Assembly: GCA_905221615.1 (NCBI GenBank)
Contig: CAJNDT010000001.1
Location: 1,725,894-1,789,893 of the forward strand
Length of the DNA: 64,000 bases
From: Symbiodinium sp. CCMP2592
Taxonomy: Eukaryota; Sar; Dinophyceae; Suessiales; Symbiodiniaceae
Direction: 5' to 3'
The position numbers and the translations under genes were made by a program. Below, piece by piece: positions 23,100 to 34,500 of this stretch (the stretch's first letter is position 1; every line of letters begins with the position of its first letter). The notes under the pieces are model-generated. The model did no database searches. It was given only the letters and a program-made list of their open reading frames with translations, and was not told the DNA's origin.

Positions 23100-25512
23100 T
23101 AAGTCTTTGCTACATAGGCACCTCCGCATGATGGAGAAGAAAAGCGTCGGAAAGAGGGTGCGTAGCAGGCGAGCCGCTCGAGCATCCAGAGCAGCAGGGA
23201 CCTGGGCGCGAATAAGTCGAAGCATCATAAGCCCAAGAGCTTCTGTGCAGCTCAGACTGCCGGGCCATCTCTGCTTTCCGCCGCGCGATTGCCGCGAGGA
23301 CTTTCGGTGCCAACACATCCGGAGCCACGCCTGGAGCAGCGCGCCAGCGGGCTGGAGGGGATTTCGCAATAGTCGTGCGGTTCTTTATGACTTCACCGCG
23401 GGCCTTTGATGTCGGGCTCCACGTGCACCCCATCGCTTCTGGCGGCGTTTCGTGCATGTTCAGTGGCCTCAAGCAAGTGGGCAACTCGGGACGTGAAATA
23501 CCGGGGCCGCCATCAACTACCGATTCAGACCGGCACTATGTACCCCGGGCAAACAGTGGTTACCTTGGCTGTACTGCCCATGGGATGGCGACACGGAAGC
23601 TCAAACGGTGGAACATGCAGCAGCCTTGTGAAGCCAGGTCACAGCTATGCCGTTGTCTGCCACCTCTGCCCGCAGCGAGTCATAGAAGCCGACGGCAGCA
23701 TGCTGTCAAGTTTGAGACGGCTAAAGACGGCTCACAAGCTTACGCAGACTCCATTCAAAAAAGCTGCACGTGAGCCTTCGCAGCTGCATAGGCGGTTCGA
23801 CCAGGCAAGCCGAAGAAGGCCTGCAACGTAGCGCTGACCGGAGATGCTACGTCGTCGCAGCGCCTGCCTGGACCGATGAGATTTGCACGACATGGCCGCT
23901 TCGCCTGCAGAGACAGAAGCACCCGGAAAAAGAACCTTTTGCTGCTCTTTAACAGGGACATCTCCGGTCAGTCGCCGCAAAGGATCAGCCCTACTAATCT
24001 CCATCGACACTTCTCAACAGTACTCATTACAGTATTATTCATCATGCTGTGGTTGATCAGGGACATCCTGGTCAGTCGTACAGCATGGTCCAGGTTGCAT
24101 AACATGGCTTGTTACCAACATGTCCTGTCAGGCCTGCTGCCTTCAAGACTATGCTGCAAATTGATTCACAGCCCGGCCTTCGTTTCCTGATTAAAACAAG
24201 TAACAAGTGTTGGCCAATGCCAGTTTGCTGCGTTCAAGGTCTGTCCGTCAATTTGTTCCATTACAGAAGTCTTTCTTGAAGCATGGGACCTCCATCTGCC
24301 CATCACCCACGGTTAGTTGCGTGCGCTGTGCGGCCACGCTATCCGGCTCTCTTTACTCTGAACGTAAGAACCCCAGAGTTACCGCCCTGCTGTCCCCTAC
24401 CCCGAAGTCGGCTGTCGGTATGATAAACCCAATCAGGCCTCCTAAGCCAGTCTGGAAGGAGGGCTTTCAGCAGGATCACGCCACTAAAGAAGTCCACGTT
24501 CATCACGTGTTGGTCCGTCTTCAAGGCTCCGCAGTTTTACGGCTCAGCGGAGGATGCGACGGTCACCAACCCGCCCTGCCTCAATCGACGTCTCTTGGCC
24601 GAGGCCTCTAAATCCGACCCCACCGTTGTTCACGAGGACATCGACACGCCCGAAAAGACCTGAGAACGAGAAGCAGAAAAGGAATCAGTCATGGAATCGA
24701 AAGCTGGGCCGAGGCACCTTTCGCCTGTTCGGCTGCAGGCTGTAACCTCGAAAGGTCAGAAAGATCCAGCGGCAGCACCTCGCTTTCATGAGCACCGCTT
24801 CTTTCAGGATTCGCAAGAAGGGTCGCTCAGGTCCCTTGCTTCTGTCTTCAGATCTGGAAGCAGCTCCAAGCATCTGAGCCTCTGGATTCCCCATGCATCC
24901 CGAGAAGGAATCTTTCAAGGGGGCCAAGATGCACCGAGGTCCTGACCTAACCCTTTCCAGCTCATCCTTGCGACGAGCACTCAGGATCAGCCCTCCAGGC
25001 TTCGCCTCGGCTCCCGCGGCCGGCAACCCAACGCTCCACGGGATGCAATCGATTTTGCCAGAATCAGCCGTGGCTCCGCCTGACAGAGAGCAATGCATAG
25101 TGCCTCTCCAAAGCCAGCGGAGGCTCCCGTCACCCAAACTACCTCAGCAGCTCTGCGCGGCTCTCACAGCCACAGTGGAACCAGCCAACATTCCCTCGAT
25201 GCCTTGTCTGAGAAGTATTCCTGAGCAGGCGTTGGCTCTGCACAGGTGTAATGAGGGAAGCACTGCGCAGGGCGACAGGGCCTCCATCACGGCCATGTCT
25301 TTGCCATGGCGAGCACCCAGGAGCAATCCCATCCGACACCTGCGAGATCTTTGGGCAACTCGAAGAGACACGGCGGTCACCAGCGGTGCTGTGGCCTCGA
25401 TGAATTCGCTCAAAGCTGTGAGCGCGGTGCGCGAGGATGGTGCGTGCAGTGGCACGCACACACCCTCACCCGGAACTTGGAACGACCTACGCTTTGACGG
25501 GACTCGACACAC
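23100..25512 (-). CDS. short-chain dehydrogenase/reductase, DHRS7-like, multi-exon
   Basis: SDR enzymes oxidise or reduce alcohols, steroids or retinoids with NAD(P). In order: a possible N-terminal exon (from 25512, containing LTALSEFIEATAPLVTAVSL); the cofactor motif VVWVTGASAGFGEALCIALC (about 25140-25080; TGxxxGxG); AKPGGLILSARRKDELER (about 25015-24960), whose arginine pair fits the cofactor-specificity position; FGRVDVLVNNGGVGFRGLGQ (about 24655-24590; NNxG); DQHVMNVDFFSGVILLKALL (about 24520-24460); GLPGRTAYAAAK (about 23815-23775; catalytic YxxxK); HAAVGFYDSLRAEVADNG (about 23705-23650); GVAPDVLAPKVLAAIARRKA (about 23330-23270); and a hydrophobic tail LRTLFPTLFFSIMRR (about 23175-23130). 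Motif order and the C-terminal segment favour the membrane-associated DHRS7/DHRS7B group. The exon carrying the catalytic Ser was not located with confidence. Several exons end AAG or GAG followed by a GC donor. Confidence 0.85.
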
Positions 25513-28500
25513 GCTATCCAGTCAGCACACGCGCCTTTGCCCTTACTCCTCTTGCAGTGTCCTGAGAATGGAGCAGAAATCGAACGGCAGAACAATGCAT
25601 GGAAAATCCTGCAAAGCATGCAACAGACTCAGGCGTCAACCCGAAAACAAAGGCGACGCACTGCGCGAGGCGAAGGGATGATGACAAACTTGAGCTGTAC
25701 ATGGTGCCCTTTCTCTAGCAGAGTTCGAAAGCATGTCTCAACAATTCTGGTCAGCAATCAAGCAATGTGCCGATGGGAGCACGGACGGGGGATGGTGCAC
25801 ATGGCAAACCCTGGAACAAGCAACCTGGTAACAAAGTCAAGCCTGGGAAGGCTCAAACACTTGCAGGCAACTGTTTTCAGGACCACAAAGTCATGAAAGA
25901 ATGGGCCGTGCTGCGCGATCTCTGCTTTGAGCATGGAGCAACTTCGCATCTTTGTACAGTAGTGCCCATGGTTCTTCACTCGATTGAGTCAGCGACCTTG
26001 CTCAGGTAACAGGCGGCTATGTACGACAACACAGCAATCGTCGGGGCGGCTGACGAAGAGTCGGCAGTATCGTAGTATCATGTCTGAGGCTGTTGGCAGA
26101 CTGCGAGTTCTCATCCGCAAGCATTGCCTGCAAGGAGGGAGCAAAATGCAACTCCCGCAGCGATAACACCAGCATCGGGTGGCACACCTCCCTCATGAGC
26201 TGCTCCAACATGTCTCCCAGAAGAGCAGCATTGTGGTTCCTGGAAGTTTAAGCACACGAACGTGGAACCTGCTTCACATCTCCCTGCTGTAATCTAGGAG
26301 CTGCACCTCTCTGGGAAGTGATCTGCTTCGAGCGTCAGAACGCCAGTTTTCTGGACGGGATCATGGAACGACGTTTTCTGCATTGCTGTCCCAGTCCGCC
26401 AGAGATACCAAACCATGGTTGTCATGATATGTCATATCCGATCATCCACAAAACCTACTATCCCCGCTGCGTTGATGCTCTCATGCTTCATGCCTCGCAG
26501 ACCCGGTGATGGCCCACGATGTCCACCAGGCGCTCCTTCTGCCTGGCTGAAGCTCAGGCATACAGAGCACTGGAGCCGTTTAAGTCTTCGGAGTGGGAGC
26601 TTGATCGTCTCTGGTTATGGTCCAAGATCCCTGACATCCCTGCATGCGAACCTCAGGCTTGAAAGCTGACAACATCTCCTTTTCCGACGGTCCATACTAC
26701 GCAGAGGATACTGGGCTCTCCATTGTGTACTGGGGTCTTAATACGGATGAGGTCGATAAAATATTTTTGTCGCACGCACCTGTGGAAGCTCAAAACAAAG
26801 AAGGACGAACCAAACCATGTTCAAGCCCTGATGCTGAAAGCAAACACTAAACCCTAAAACGCCTCTACACTTGGACGGTGCTGATCATATGGAAATCGAA
26901 AACCACTTGCACAAAGGCGTCACTCCTTGTATCACAGTATGCGCAAACGACCACAGGAAAGGAAACCTAGCCCCGACTCCAGAAAGAAATGTGCTTTGCC
27001 GAAGCAAAGTTGAAGCGCACTATCGCCACTACCACCGCCACAACCGGTGCTAAGCTCAAGGTATGCGAGTGGAAAAGACTCGCCGTCTCGCGCATGCATT
27101 GCGAGCATATGCACACAACACTGGGGCGTCACTTCGACATCTAGTACACACTAACACATTGTGACGGCAGAGCCTCATTCCTTTATTTCTCCAGTTCCGC
27201 CCTTTCCATGCCTTACCCGGAGCCTTGCCCTGCAATGCTTATCTTCAGGAGAGAAACCTGGAAAACAAGAAACACCCACCTCTGGGTCAGTGGCAGGTCG
27301 CAAAGGCGGACCTTCAGAACTTGGATTTCAATTTCAGGTCACACCATGTCATTCACAGCAGAACTACAGGGGCACGACCGCCACGGTGCACCCAACCATG
27401 GAGCCCTCATACCTGAAGCGAATTGCGGGCAGAACGCGAGTTGCAGCTCACAGAGCTCGCACAGCTTGACTGGCGCTGAACACCTGTGAGAGTAAGCCCC
27501 AGGCTCGTTGGGTTCGTCGTAGACCGTCGGAGGCCCCCAGTAGACCTGCCCAAGTGCAGAGTGACCACGCACCGCCGTGGATTCCTGCAAACCTTGTAGC
27601 TGAGGGTGTGTGGATATCTGAAGCGGATGTGGTTCGCCGAGCGAGGCAGATTTGAGGAGTCCTGAGCTGTGCGCTGTACACACTGCTTTCGGACGGCTGG
27701 GGAGCCGTGTGTCCTGCAGGTCTGTGAGGGGCGTGAGGAAGCCTAGTCTGTTGACCTCCTCTGTCGGATTGTCGTGCGTGAGCCTGCAGGCAGCTGAGCG
27801 TTGTCGCCGGACCCCCCACAGTCCTCATGTAGGCTTGCAGCGAAGAGTTGGGGTTCGCGCCCAGCTATTCTCATCACCCGGTAGTTCGTGTAGCGCGTCA
27901 GATCCTCCAGACTCTGTACTTGCTCGTCAATGCCACCCCTGCGGCAGCACTGCTGCCTTTTTTCGTCGGATGTTGTGCCGACCTCATGAGGTAAAGCCAC
28001 CAGCGGATGCTCAGAAGGCAAGGGTTCATTGAGTTACCCTCGCAGGGAAGGTCAAACGACGAGGCCAGGCATAGCACACGTTCAAAACCCAAAGCTGGAA
28101 GCTAAAAGATTTACAACATGCTGCCGGGGTTTGTGTCCCTTCATGAGTCCTGAGAAGCTTGGCCCTTCGGGCAGCAGACCACCTCTAAATTGTACAGGCT
28201 TCAGAGTTGTTTATAGATTTAACGAGGCAATCCACAGGATGCACAACCAACTCCAAGTGGCATCATCGCACTACGTAGCTGTGCCTGATTCACCTGATTC
28301 AACCCAACCCCAAGAAGTTCGCTGTCTGCCTGTCTGGCAATCCGGGATACCAGAAACCAGCTAAGTAGGTTGTGGATGCTTTCCATACCACCCCACACCC
28401 ATGGACCGCTCGCCAAGTTGCATCAGAAATTAAGTGAAATGCGCAATCGAACTCCAGCGTTGGCTTGAGTCTTGAGTTGCACAAAAGAGGTCTAAGGTCT

Positions 28501-29050
28501 AATGATGCTTGCAGGGACACGCATAAAGAAAGAGCTGTGGACGTGGTAAGGCATCGGCCATCTGACGTCAAGCCACGCATGTGGCGCCGGATGACCATAC
28601 TCATCTGGTGTGGACTCTCCTTATGGGTCCCCGCATGTCACAGTCTGCATGAAGTGCGAGCATTCCGATGGCCCGGCGGGGTGCATCACGTTGTCGAAGA
28701 TCCGCTCCATTCTCGGTCCACCACTGGCTGCCTGCCGCAGCTCGCATATGCGCTTCAACATATTGCACTACCAGATTTCAACTGACTTGACACGAGTACC
28801 ACTTCTTCCAGGAACCCTCTCACAAGGCGACAAATGTCTCGCAGTGCAGCTGGGGATTTCTATTGAATCCAAGCCCCTGTCTGGTTCCGAGCTTTTGCGT
28901 ACCCGGCAAGAGCTCACAGACTTCAGCTGCGTCATGAGGCGAGCTGGGAGGGATTGCCAATTGCCAGGTCGTGCGACACAGCGCAAACACAACAAAAGTG
29001 ACTAACAACGACTACCACACACCTATACACTGTTCGGTGGATTGCAGTTT
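25513..29050 (-). other. region with weak coding fragments, unresolved
   Basis: Minus-strand exon-like pieces include NHNAALLGDMLEQLMREVCH and VLSLRELHFAPSLQAMLADE (about 26230-26120), DEQVQSLEDLTRYTNYRVMR (about 27940-27870), GHSALGQVYWGPPTVYDEPN (about 27575-27510) and MLKRICELRQAASGG (about 28765-28720). Each is protein-like and on the strand used by all other genes, but I recognise no family and could not join them. They may represent one to three genes. Confidence 0.3.
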
Positions 29051-29540
29051 TCAAACTTGGATGCTGGTGCTCTTTGGTGCCCTTCTGGCCTTCTGCTCCT
29101 CAGTGCGATCCGCACGCTTCGGCTTCTTCTTGCGCTTGTTGCCCTTCTTGGCCCATCGCACTTGCAGGGGTGCCTCGGCGGCTCGGCTCCCGTGCGATTT
29201 CAGACCTCTCGGAGCCGCTCAGCGGCTCAGCGGCTCTCCCTGGCACCCGGCCGTCAGGCCAACGAGCCCTTGCGGCAAACCTCGCTGGCATCACTCGAGT
29301 CTTTCGAAGGGAAGAAGGCACGTGCTCCGGACGACGCACCTGGAAGAGACTCCGCAGAAAGACGAGCTGCACTAACGGCCGCCCGCATGCCGGCCAAGCT
29401 TGTGACGCTGGTGTTCCAGAGCAGTAGGCAAGTGTGATGTGACCCCTGCTGCGATTGTCCAACGTTCTTATGCGAGGGCTTCTTGATGCTGTGGGACGGT
29501 TGAGCCGGACATCGCAGTCCAGTAGTCCCATAAATCAACA
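29051..29540 (-). CDS. 3' end of a Lys-rich protein gene
   Basis: A terminal exon reads VRWAKKGNKRKKKPKRADRT and then EEQKARRAPKSTSIQV before a TGA at 29053-29051. The basic cluster is a strong candidate nuclear-localisation signal. An upstream frame on the same strand (NTSVTSLAGMRAAVSAARLS, about 29430-29370) may be the previous exon. The rest of the protein was not found and the function is unknown. Confidence 0.35.
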
Positions 29541-30382
29541 TGTTCTAAGTTCTGCGATACACCCAAGGCCATAAGACTGACCGTCAAGCTGCAAGCTGCA
29601 GCGGAGCATCTCCATTGCTAGAGTCTCGAGCCTTGCAAGCGGGTCCGGTCCGTGTCCTTTCGGATGCAGCATACAGGCATAACACTCTGGCGTCACTCCC
29701 GACGTGACAAATGACAAAACAAACGTTTTGCTGATGGCAACACAGCTGCCACAGTCGACGGTAGCTACTCTCTAAGTTGAAAAGCCAGCTAGTGGCACAA
29801 GACAACGCTTCTGTAGCATTTGGGGTGAAACAGAAAACCGTCGGCAAAGCCTTTTAGAGAGCAAGAACACAGAAGTAATTGCTGATTACTCTCTCAGTAT
29901 CTGGAAAGAAGACTCTTAGCTCCACAGCAGAGCTAAGAGCAGAAGGCCGAGAGCCTTTGGAGGGCAGCCGGCGGCTGGTGCAGGCTTGGCTCAACAGAGC
30001 AATCCCACAGAACGCGGGGTCTCCGATGAAGTGATAACTTGGGATTCTAAAATGTCTAGCGCGATAGGCTGCTAGCACTTGGTGCCACTGTTACCACTCA
30101 CCGGGCACGAGAGCTTCAGCAAGCGGGCACTGCTGTTGGTCTCGCACCCCTCCTTCAAAAAGTTTTATGCGGTCCAAGAGCGAAAGGAAACTGTCACCTC
30201 ACGGTTGATGATCGCCTGCCGTCAGGAGTCACATGCAATTGCTACCCAAAGCCCAAGCACAGAACGCTTCCCGCCCTTCCTTCGTCCCCCCTTGCTTGGC
30301 CTGAATACAAAAAGAAGCCAAAGAGACCTTCGTCGGGGAGAGCCCCAGCCTGCTAAGGTCAACTTCAGACAAGAAGAGTCGT
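29541..30382. other. intergenic, nothing recognised
   Basis: No conserved exon was seen on either strand. Confidence 0.4.
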
Positions 30383-31095
30383 TCAGAGAGCTGTCACGGA
30401 GAGTGGTTCACTGCGCTGTGCCTGCTTCAAGCTCGGCACGAGTTCACCCGTCTCTTTCAATGGCACAAGGCCTGCGAGGCCGCCATCGCGGCAACAAAAA
30501 GAGAGATCGATGCTTGGAGGTCGTCGCCTGGATCTCCGTCCATGAGGCCTCCGACCTCGCAGAATCTTGCTCTCAGCCCAGGCCCCCGGGGGTTCTCTGA
30601 CCGAGAGTGCCGGGCACTCTTGCCACCGATGAATACATGAGGCATGCTCGTTCGCCTGTCGAAAGCAGGTCCACACCCAGAGGCCGGCAGGTGTTAGGTC
30701 CCGTTCGGTGCTGAGGCGGAGGCCCATACAAAGCACCAAGCCTTGGAGCTACACGTTTTAGACGCTTGCCCCTAAGAGCGCATGACCCCTGTGACGCGGC
30801 TTCCGGAAAGGACACCAGAGAGTGTCTTGACGAGACACTCGGCTCGCTTCGCTGCTTGCTCGGGCGTGGCCAGGAACCACTCGTAGCCGAGGGAGATCTC
30901 AGGGCTGCGGAGTCTCCAAGCCAGACGTGCCGGGGCCTAGAGGGGCCTCGGTGTAGTCGGCGCCGACGGAGTCCAGCAACTTCTTAGCCTCTGCCGTCAC
31001 TTCTAAGAGGTGATACCACGACCACCGATTCTGCGCCTCCGCCGCGAAAGGAGACCACTTGTAGGTGTAGATCACTACAGGTGCCTGGCTAGGAA
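30383..31095 (-). CDS. glutaredoxin-like protein lacking CPYC cysteines, multi-exon
   Basis: Glutaredoxins reduce disulfides with glutathione or carry Fe-S clusters. In order: PVVIYTYKWSPFAAE (about 31085-31035), AKKLLDSVGADYTE (about 30990-30945), SLGYEWFLATPEQAAKRAEC (about 30890-30830), TSMPHVFIGGKS (about 30650-30615), VGGLMDG (about 30560-30540) and LVPLKETGELVPSLKQAQ, ending SEPLSVTAL before a stop at 30383. The fold markers are all there: the first strand and helix, the cis-Pro in SMPHVFIGGK, and the GG of the glutathione site. Where glutaredoxins have CPYC this protein reads SPFA, so both redox cysteines are absent. One intron (GAC-G/GA...) appears to use a GA donor. The 5' limit is uncertain because upstream codons lie in an open frame without a clear start. 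Confidence 0.82.
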
Positions 31096-31549
31096 AGCCA
31101 ACAGAACACCCGAACACACGAACTTCTAGGTCGACGGAGACAATGCCATGCCGGGGCTGGCGGACGTGATGTCTGCTTCGATGGCAGATCGCGTAGCCCA
31201 TTTGTCGTATCGTCCTGCTTGGATCGCCGCCTCTGTGGAACGTGCCATACCGTCAGCAGGAGGGCCCATGACTGAGCAAATCCAGAACCGCTGCTCGGCT
31301 TCTGCCAGCCGGAACGCGAAACGGAAAAAGCTATCAAACATCGAAGGCTAGGCCGGAGACAACACGCACGTGCAGAGTGTGTGGATTCTGGGTTGTGCTG
31401 TCCTCGATTTTGCGACTGATGTGCACGCCAAAGCTTTCAAAGTCTTCTTGCTGTTCAACCAAAAGCCCCTCTGGACGGGCTCGGTTTCTTGCTCTTCAAC
31501 CACCAGCCCCTCGTGGTCCCGCTCGGTTCAAGGTGCGAAAGCCCAACAA
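31096..31549. other. flank between glutaredoxin-like gene and satellite
   Basis: Possible 5' part of the glutaredoxin-like gene on its left side. No other feature was recognised before the satellite begins. Confidence 0.35.
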
Positions 31550-34500
31550 CAAGGAGTTTGCGGCTGCTGAAACCCAAGCCCCTAAACCCTAAACGAGGGC
31601 GGGTGCTGAAGCCCAGCATGTTCTATGAGAGCCTCATACAAAACTCCTGGAAGGGTAGAGGGAGTGGGTGGGAGCGAAACCCCACAGCCTAAAAGGAGTT
31701 GATGGACGCGAAAAACCATAAAAAGCAGCAGTTTCGGAAACCCAAAACCCTGACAATGGGTGGTGCAAAAACTCAAACTCCTAACCGAATTGGGGTGGAA
31801 AAATTCAAACACCGACAAGGGGGTAGCTGCTGAAACCCAAAACTCTTTGGGTGCTGGAACCCCGAACTGCAAAACGACTATGTTCTGCGACACCACACAC
31901 CCTAAAAGGAGCAGCTGCTGCAAAAAAACGAACTCCTAAAAATGAAAGGAGCGCGTGGGTGCGAAACCCACGAGGCTTCAAGGATCGGGTGGGTGCCAAA
32001 CCCGGCAACCTGTGTGGAGTGGGTGGTTTCGGAAACCAAAACCCTAACAGTGAGGTGACTGGTGCAAAACCCAAGCTTAACAGGCGCGGGCGGGTGCGAA
32101 ACCAAACACCTTGCGAAACCCAAAACCCCGAACGGAGTAGCTGGTGCAAAATTCCACACCCATCAGTCAAAGAGTGGGTGGATGCGGAAACCAAAAGCCC
32201 TAAGCCCTAAGGCGCTGAAGGAAATGCGTGGGTCGAAACCCCGAAATCCTGAAAGGAGGTGCTGGAACCCCAAACCCAAAAAAGAGCAGCTGGTGCAAAG
32301 ATCAAGGGAGCTGGTGGGTGCGGAAACCCACACCATGAAAGTGAAAGCCGTAGCTGGTGCAAAGATCCAAGGAGTGGGTGGGCGCAGAGAACCCCAAACC
32401 CTAAAAAGGAGCAGCTGGCGCAAAGATGCAAGGAGTGGGTGGGTGCAGAAACCCAAACCCCAAAAACGAGCAGCTGGTGCAAAGATCCAAGGAGTGGGTG
32501 GGTGCAGAAACCCCAAACCCTAAAAGGAGTAGCTGGTGCAAGGATCCAAGGAGTGGGCGGGTGCAGAAACCCAAACCCTAAAAGGAGCAGCTGGTGCAAA
32601 GATCCAAGGAGTGGGTGGGTGCAGAAGTAGCTGGTGCAAAGATCCAAGCAGTGGTGCAAAGATCCAAGGAGTGGTGGGTGCAGAAAACCCCAAACCCTAA
32701 AAGGAGCAGCTGGTGCAAAGATCCAAGGAATAGGCGGGTGCAGAAACCCAAACCCGAAAAAGGAATAGCTGGTGCAAAGATCCAATGAGTGGGTGGGTGC
32801 AGAAACCCAGACCCCAAAAACGAGCAGCTGGTGCAAAGATCCAAGGAGTGGGTGGGTGCATAAACCCCAAACCCTAACAGCAGTAGCTGGTGCAAAGATC
32901 CAATTAGTGGGTGGGACCCTAAAAGGAGCAGCTGGTGCAAAGATCCAAGGAGTGGGTGGGTGCAGAAACCCAAACCCTAAAAAGGAGTAGCTGGTGCAAA
33001 GATCCAAGGAGTGGGTGGGTGCAGAACCCCCAACCCTAAAAGAAGCAGCTGGTGCAAAGATCCAAGGAGTGGGTGGGCGCAGAAACCCAAACCCCAAAAA
33101 GGAGTAGCTGGTGCAAAGATCCAAGGAGTGGCTGGGTGCAGAGAACCCCAAACCCTAAAAGGAGCAGCTGGTGCAAAGATCCAAGGAGTGGGTGGGTGCA
33201 GAAACCCAAACCTGAAAAAGGAGTAGCTACAACGTCGTGCTGTGCGGTGCGTGAAAAACCGTGCGTCATCAATTCGAAGATCTGCCATGGAAGCCCCGAT
33301 TAACTTTGACTACGTGCAAAGATCCAACGAGTGGGTGGGTGCAGAAAACCCCAAACCCAAAAAAGGAGCAGCTGGTGCAAAGATCCAAGGAGTGGGTGGG
33401 TACAGAAACCCAAAATGCACAGAACTCCAAACCCTAAAAGGAGTAGCTGGTGCAAAGATTCAAGGAGTGGGTGGGTGCAGAGACCCAAACCCTAAAAAGG
33501 AGTAGCTGGTGCAAAGATCCAAGCAGTGGTGCAAAGATCCAAAGAGTGGTGGGTGCAGAAAACCCCAAACCCTAAAAGGAGCAGCTGGTGCAAAGATCCA
33601 AGGAGTAGGTGGGTGCAGAAACCCAAACCCCAAAAAGGAGTAGCTGTTGCACAGATCCAATGAGTGGGTGGGTGCAGAAACCCCAAACCTGAAAAAGGAG
33701 TAGCTGTTGCAAAGATCCAAGGTGTGGGTGGGTGCAGAGAACCCCAAACCCAGAAAGGAGCAGCTGGTGCAAACATCCAAGGAGTAGGTGGGTGCAGAAA
33801 CCCAAACCCTAAAAAAGAATAGCTGGTGCAAAGATCCAAGGAGTAGGTGGGTGCAGAAACCCAAACCCTAAAAAGGAATAGCTGGATCCACGGAGTGGGC
33901 GGGTGCAGAGAACCCCAAACCCTAAAAGGAGCAGCTGGTGCAAAGATCCAAGGAGTGGGTGGGTGCAGAGAACCCCAAACGCTGGTGCAAAGATCCAAGG
34001 AGTGCGTGGGTGCAGAAACCCAGTAGCTGGTGCAAAGATCCAAGGAGTGGGTGGGCGCAGAAAGATCCAGGCGGGGATGGGTGCAGAAACCCAAACCCTA
34101 CAAAGGAGTAGCTGGTGCAAAGATCCAAGGAGTGGGTGGGTGCAGAAACCCAAACCCTGAAAAGGAGTAGCTGGTGCAAAGATCCACGGAGTGGGTGGGT
34201 GCAGAAACCCACACCCCAAAAAGGAGCAGCTGGTGCAACGATCCAAGGAGTGGGTGGGTGCAGAAACCCCAAACACTAAAAGGAGCAGCTGGTGCAAAGA
34301 TCCAAGGAGTAGGTGGGTGCAGAAACCAAAACCCTAAAAGGAGCAGGTGCCAAGATCCAAGGAGTGGGTGACTGCAGAAACCCAACCCCTAAAAAGGAGT
34401 AGCTAATGCAAGGATCCAAGGAGTGGGTGGGTGCAGAAACCCAAACCCTAAAAAGGAGTAGCTGGTGCAAAAGATCCAAGGAGTGGGTGGGTGCAGAAAC

